From the NCBI GenBank assembly GCA_024509875.1, contig JAMPIV010004907.1, positions 127,501 through 191,500 of the forward strand: DNA of 64,000 nt, written 5' to 3'. The notes under the pieces were generated by a model that saw nothing but the letters and a program-made list of their open reading frames with translations, was not told the DNA's origin and did no database searches. Position numbers and translations under genes: made by a program. Shown piece after piece: positions 62,035 to 64,000 of this stretch. This DNA comes from Oreohelix idahoensis. Its lineage: Eukaryota > Mollusca > Gastropoda > Stylommatophora > Oreohelicidae. Numbering within the stretch: position 1 is the stretch's first letter; each line of letters opens with the position of its first letter.

Positions 62035-62345
62035 TCCTCCTCTTCTTCTTTGTTCATCCTGAAAAGAACGTTGGTTGCGTTGTGTCCGTTTACAGCGAAG
62101 CTGCGATATTTGCGCCTTTCGGCCGACACATCCGACTTCAGCACTGCATTTTTGGGACCGGGTTAGCCTGCCCTCTTCGATCCCTACTCACTCAGCCAGA
62201 CTGCAGTGACGCAGCCTGTTTCCAGGACCACCACTTGAAGGTGGAGTAGGGTCTTGGTCAGCTCTGGTTCGCTGACCCTGACGCAAGCAGTCAAGCTAAG
62301 TGTCGCTGACTGCATTCCTCACTGTTGACGCGTCTTAGGTCCCAA
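62035..62345 (-). mobile_element. Probable AAG-tailed retroelement fragment
   Basis: A GC-richer block in otherwise AT-rich sequence. Read on the minus strand it ends CAGGATGAACAAAGAAGAAG, reminiscent of the AAG-type tails of the LINEs in this window. No protein similarity is visible, so it may be a SINE or a LINE UTR. Confidence 0.4.
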
Positions 62346-64000
62346 GAAATACTCAAAAACAACTCATTGGAACTGTCACAGATGGAAATAGTGCAGCAGT
62401 GATCATCCACTTTTGCCCCTCCCCATCTAGTTTATTTTTTTGCTACAGGAACGCCGGATTCACAAGTGCAATTAACACGAGAGCCGTTTGGCAATTAAGC
62501 ACGGTGGAACAGAGAGAGCGCGGAGCATGACGTAATAGATTCGTTGATCAGGGGCGATGTTAAGTCTGAGACGGACCTTGAATTGTAAAACTTTCAGGGA
62601 AATTGATTGTGTCGCTGATAGTCGGAGAGGCGGAGATGATGAAAGTCAAGCCAGAGAGGTTGTCGGCGGCAGAGGTGGTAAAATTACCTTTGATTCAAGA
62701 ATCTAACGGCAAATGGGCTCGGGTCTGGCAGTAGGTGTGACTTTAGCATTAAACAGCGATAGAACGGAATTTACGGATATATACCATGTCTCTCCGATTG
62801 CCATGATCAGTTGTTCAGAAATCTATCTGAAATTCAGTAGCTCGATATCTTAGATTTCTCGTACAGACGGAAAATTATTAGATTTTCGTGGAGTGTTTCA
62901 TTTTTCTGATTGCGGTAATTTATATACTAGCCTTTAAGTGATTTAGTGTGTTTAAAGTTTTCATTATATTTCACTGAGTTTTTCTGTGCTAATTAAATAA
63001 CTTATAGCTAAATCTTTTTCAGCCGTAAAGTGATTTTAATTACTCGCTATTTCCCAGTAAGAGATGTTTTTAATTGACTAGTACATACATTAAATAACTG
63101 TCTACTGGCGGTATATATTATTTACTTCTATCCATTTTATGTAATTTTTAAAATGACTAGTGTTCATATCACGCGTTAAAAACGATAGGATAAGCTAGAC
63201 ACGTGTGTTTTAAATCTAATTTATAACGGAGTGGTGAAGAGGTCCTATTTTAAACACGTGTCAGATATGATATTGATAATTTGGTTAAATGTTTATATTT
63301 TCTTTCCTAAAATCTAGGCTGATCAACCTGACTACTAGCGGCTTTTTTATGGCCATATGAACTTATGATCGTACGAACTTATAATATTATAATCATCCAG
63401 GGATATTTAATATTGATGAGCTTCTTGCTGTGACCTGTGTGGTCCAATTTTCCTCATTTTCATGAGAGAAACCAGAATAGAACCATTAAATTATAATATT
63501 AACTGGACTAGAACTATTACCAGATTTACTTATTTCAATCTCATCAGCCAGCTGTGGCGAAATATATTGTCAGCAACATTTGTGTAACTTAACCTAGCGT
63601 CTCAGCCACCTGAGGCTAAACACCATAGGAACTATGTATGTTCTATTCATCCAACGTCGGCGATCACCACGCATGAACCTTACTCCAACCAACTGAAGGC
63701 ATAGATAACTTATTGTATCCAGGACAAATTAAATCACCTACTCTAGCGACTCCCGTGAAATTTGCAGTCAGCAACTACGGCGAGTCTGGGGCTGGATTTG
63801 GCAAAACTTAAATTTGACGCTAAATAGTCTTATTACTTATTAGTGTATTTCCTTGGAATGCCTGCGACAACTACTGGGGTAAGCAAAAGTCTGAAAGTGG
63901 CCACTGAATGGGTGTGAATTGAATGAACGGAGAAAGAAACTTATGTCTTTTGTTAACATCATATACTTATGTGGTTTCTTCTTTCTTTTTTATCTCACTA
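62346..64000. other. Unassigned sequence
   Basis: AT-rich. A TGACGTAA CRE-like site occurs at about 62529. No coding region, RNA gene or repeat is recognised. Confidence 0.45.

Overview
This is a 64-kb piece of an AT-rich, gene-poor animal genome. I see no convincing intact host protein-coding gene. Almost everything recognisable is a mobile element or a repeat: several LINE families, Penelope-like GIY-YIG pieces, tRNA-derived SINEs, a Ty3/gypsy-type LTR retrotransposon, a Tc1/mariner-type transposon, micro- and minisatellites, and fragments of a protein-primed family B DNA polymerase (PolB) of the kind carried by Polinton/adintovirus-like elements. The mix (several LINEs with AAG-type tails, Penelope, a gypsy element with a coiled-coil gag, PolB relics) suggests an invertebrate, perhaps a lophotrochozoan such as a mollusc. 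The species cannot be fixed from the sequence.

Layout: 0.2-4.0 kb holds broken LINE reverse transcriptases, one split by a 222-base poly-T run. 5.6-8.2 kb holds Penelope pieces, a LINE C-terminal piece and a SINE. 11.1-12.9 kb holds a long TA repeat, a promoter-like island and a polyadenylation signal. 13.7-15.6 kb is an antisense LINE. 15.7-25.6 kb is mostly unassigned sequence with minisatellites, a SINE and a perfect-looking fold-back.

The most unusual part is 25.7-51.9 kb. It is a composite, virus-like region with a broken PC4-like gene, a small CxxC protein fragment and PolB C-terminal fragments on the minus strand. These are followed by a large palindrome (left arm about 28.64-30.64 kb, right arm about 31.43-38.0 kb) made of a roughly 35-bp tandem array plus flanking sequence, with a PolB 'DTDS' fragment at its centre. 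PolB fragments and CRE/TATA cassettes reappear in inverted orientation at 50.0-51.9 kb. The right arm has been opened by two nested insertions, and the left arm preserves the empty sites. The first is a complete RTE-like LINE (34347-37723, exact 10-bp target duplication), itself hit by an antisense LINE fragment with a 13-bp duplication. The second is a LINE into which a very young LTR retrotransposon (38087-46474, LTRs differing at two positions) was inserted. That LTR element is odd: gag, protease, a separate RRM-like ORF and RT-RNase H lie in separate frames, and there is no integrase.

From about 52 to 57 kb the + strand is strikingly rich in G and T and poor in C, with many G-runs. 59.1-61.9 kb holds a SINE with a 14-bp target duplication, a decayed LINE C-terminus and a nearly intact DD34E mariner whose only visible defect is one nonsense codon. 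The last 2 kb carries one probable retroelement fragment.
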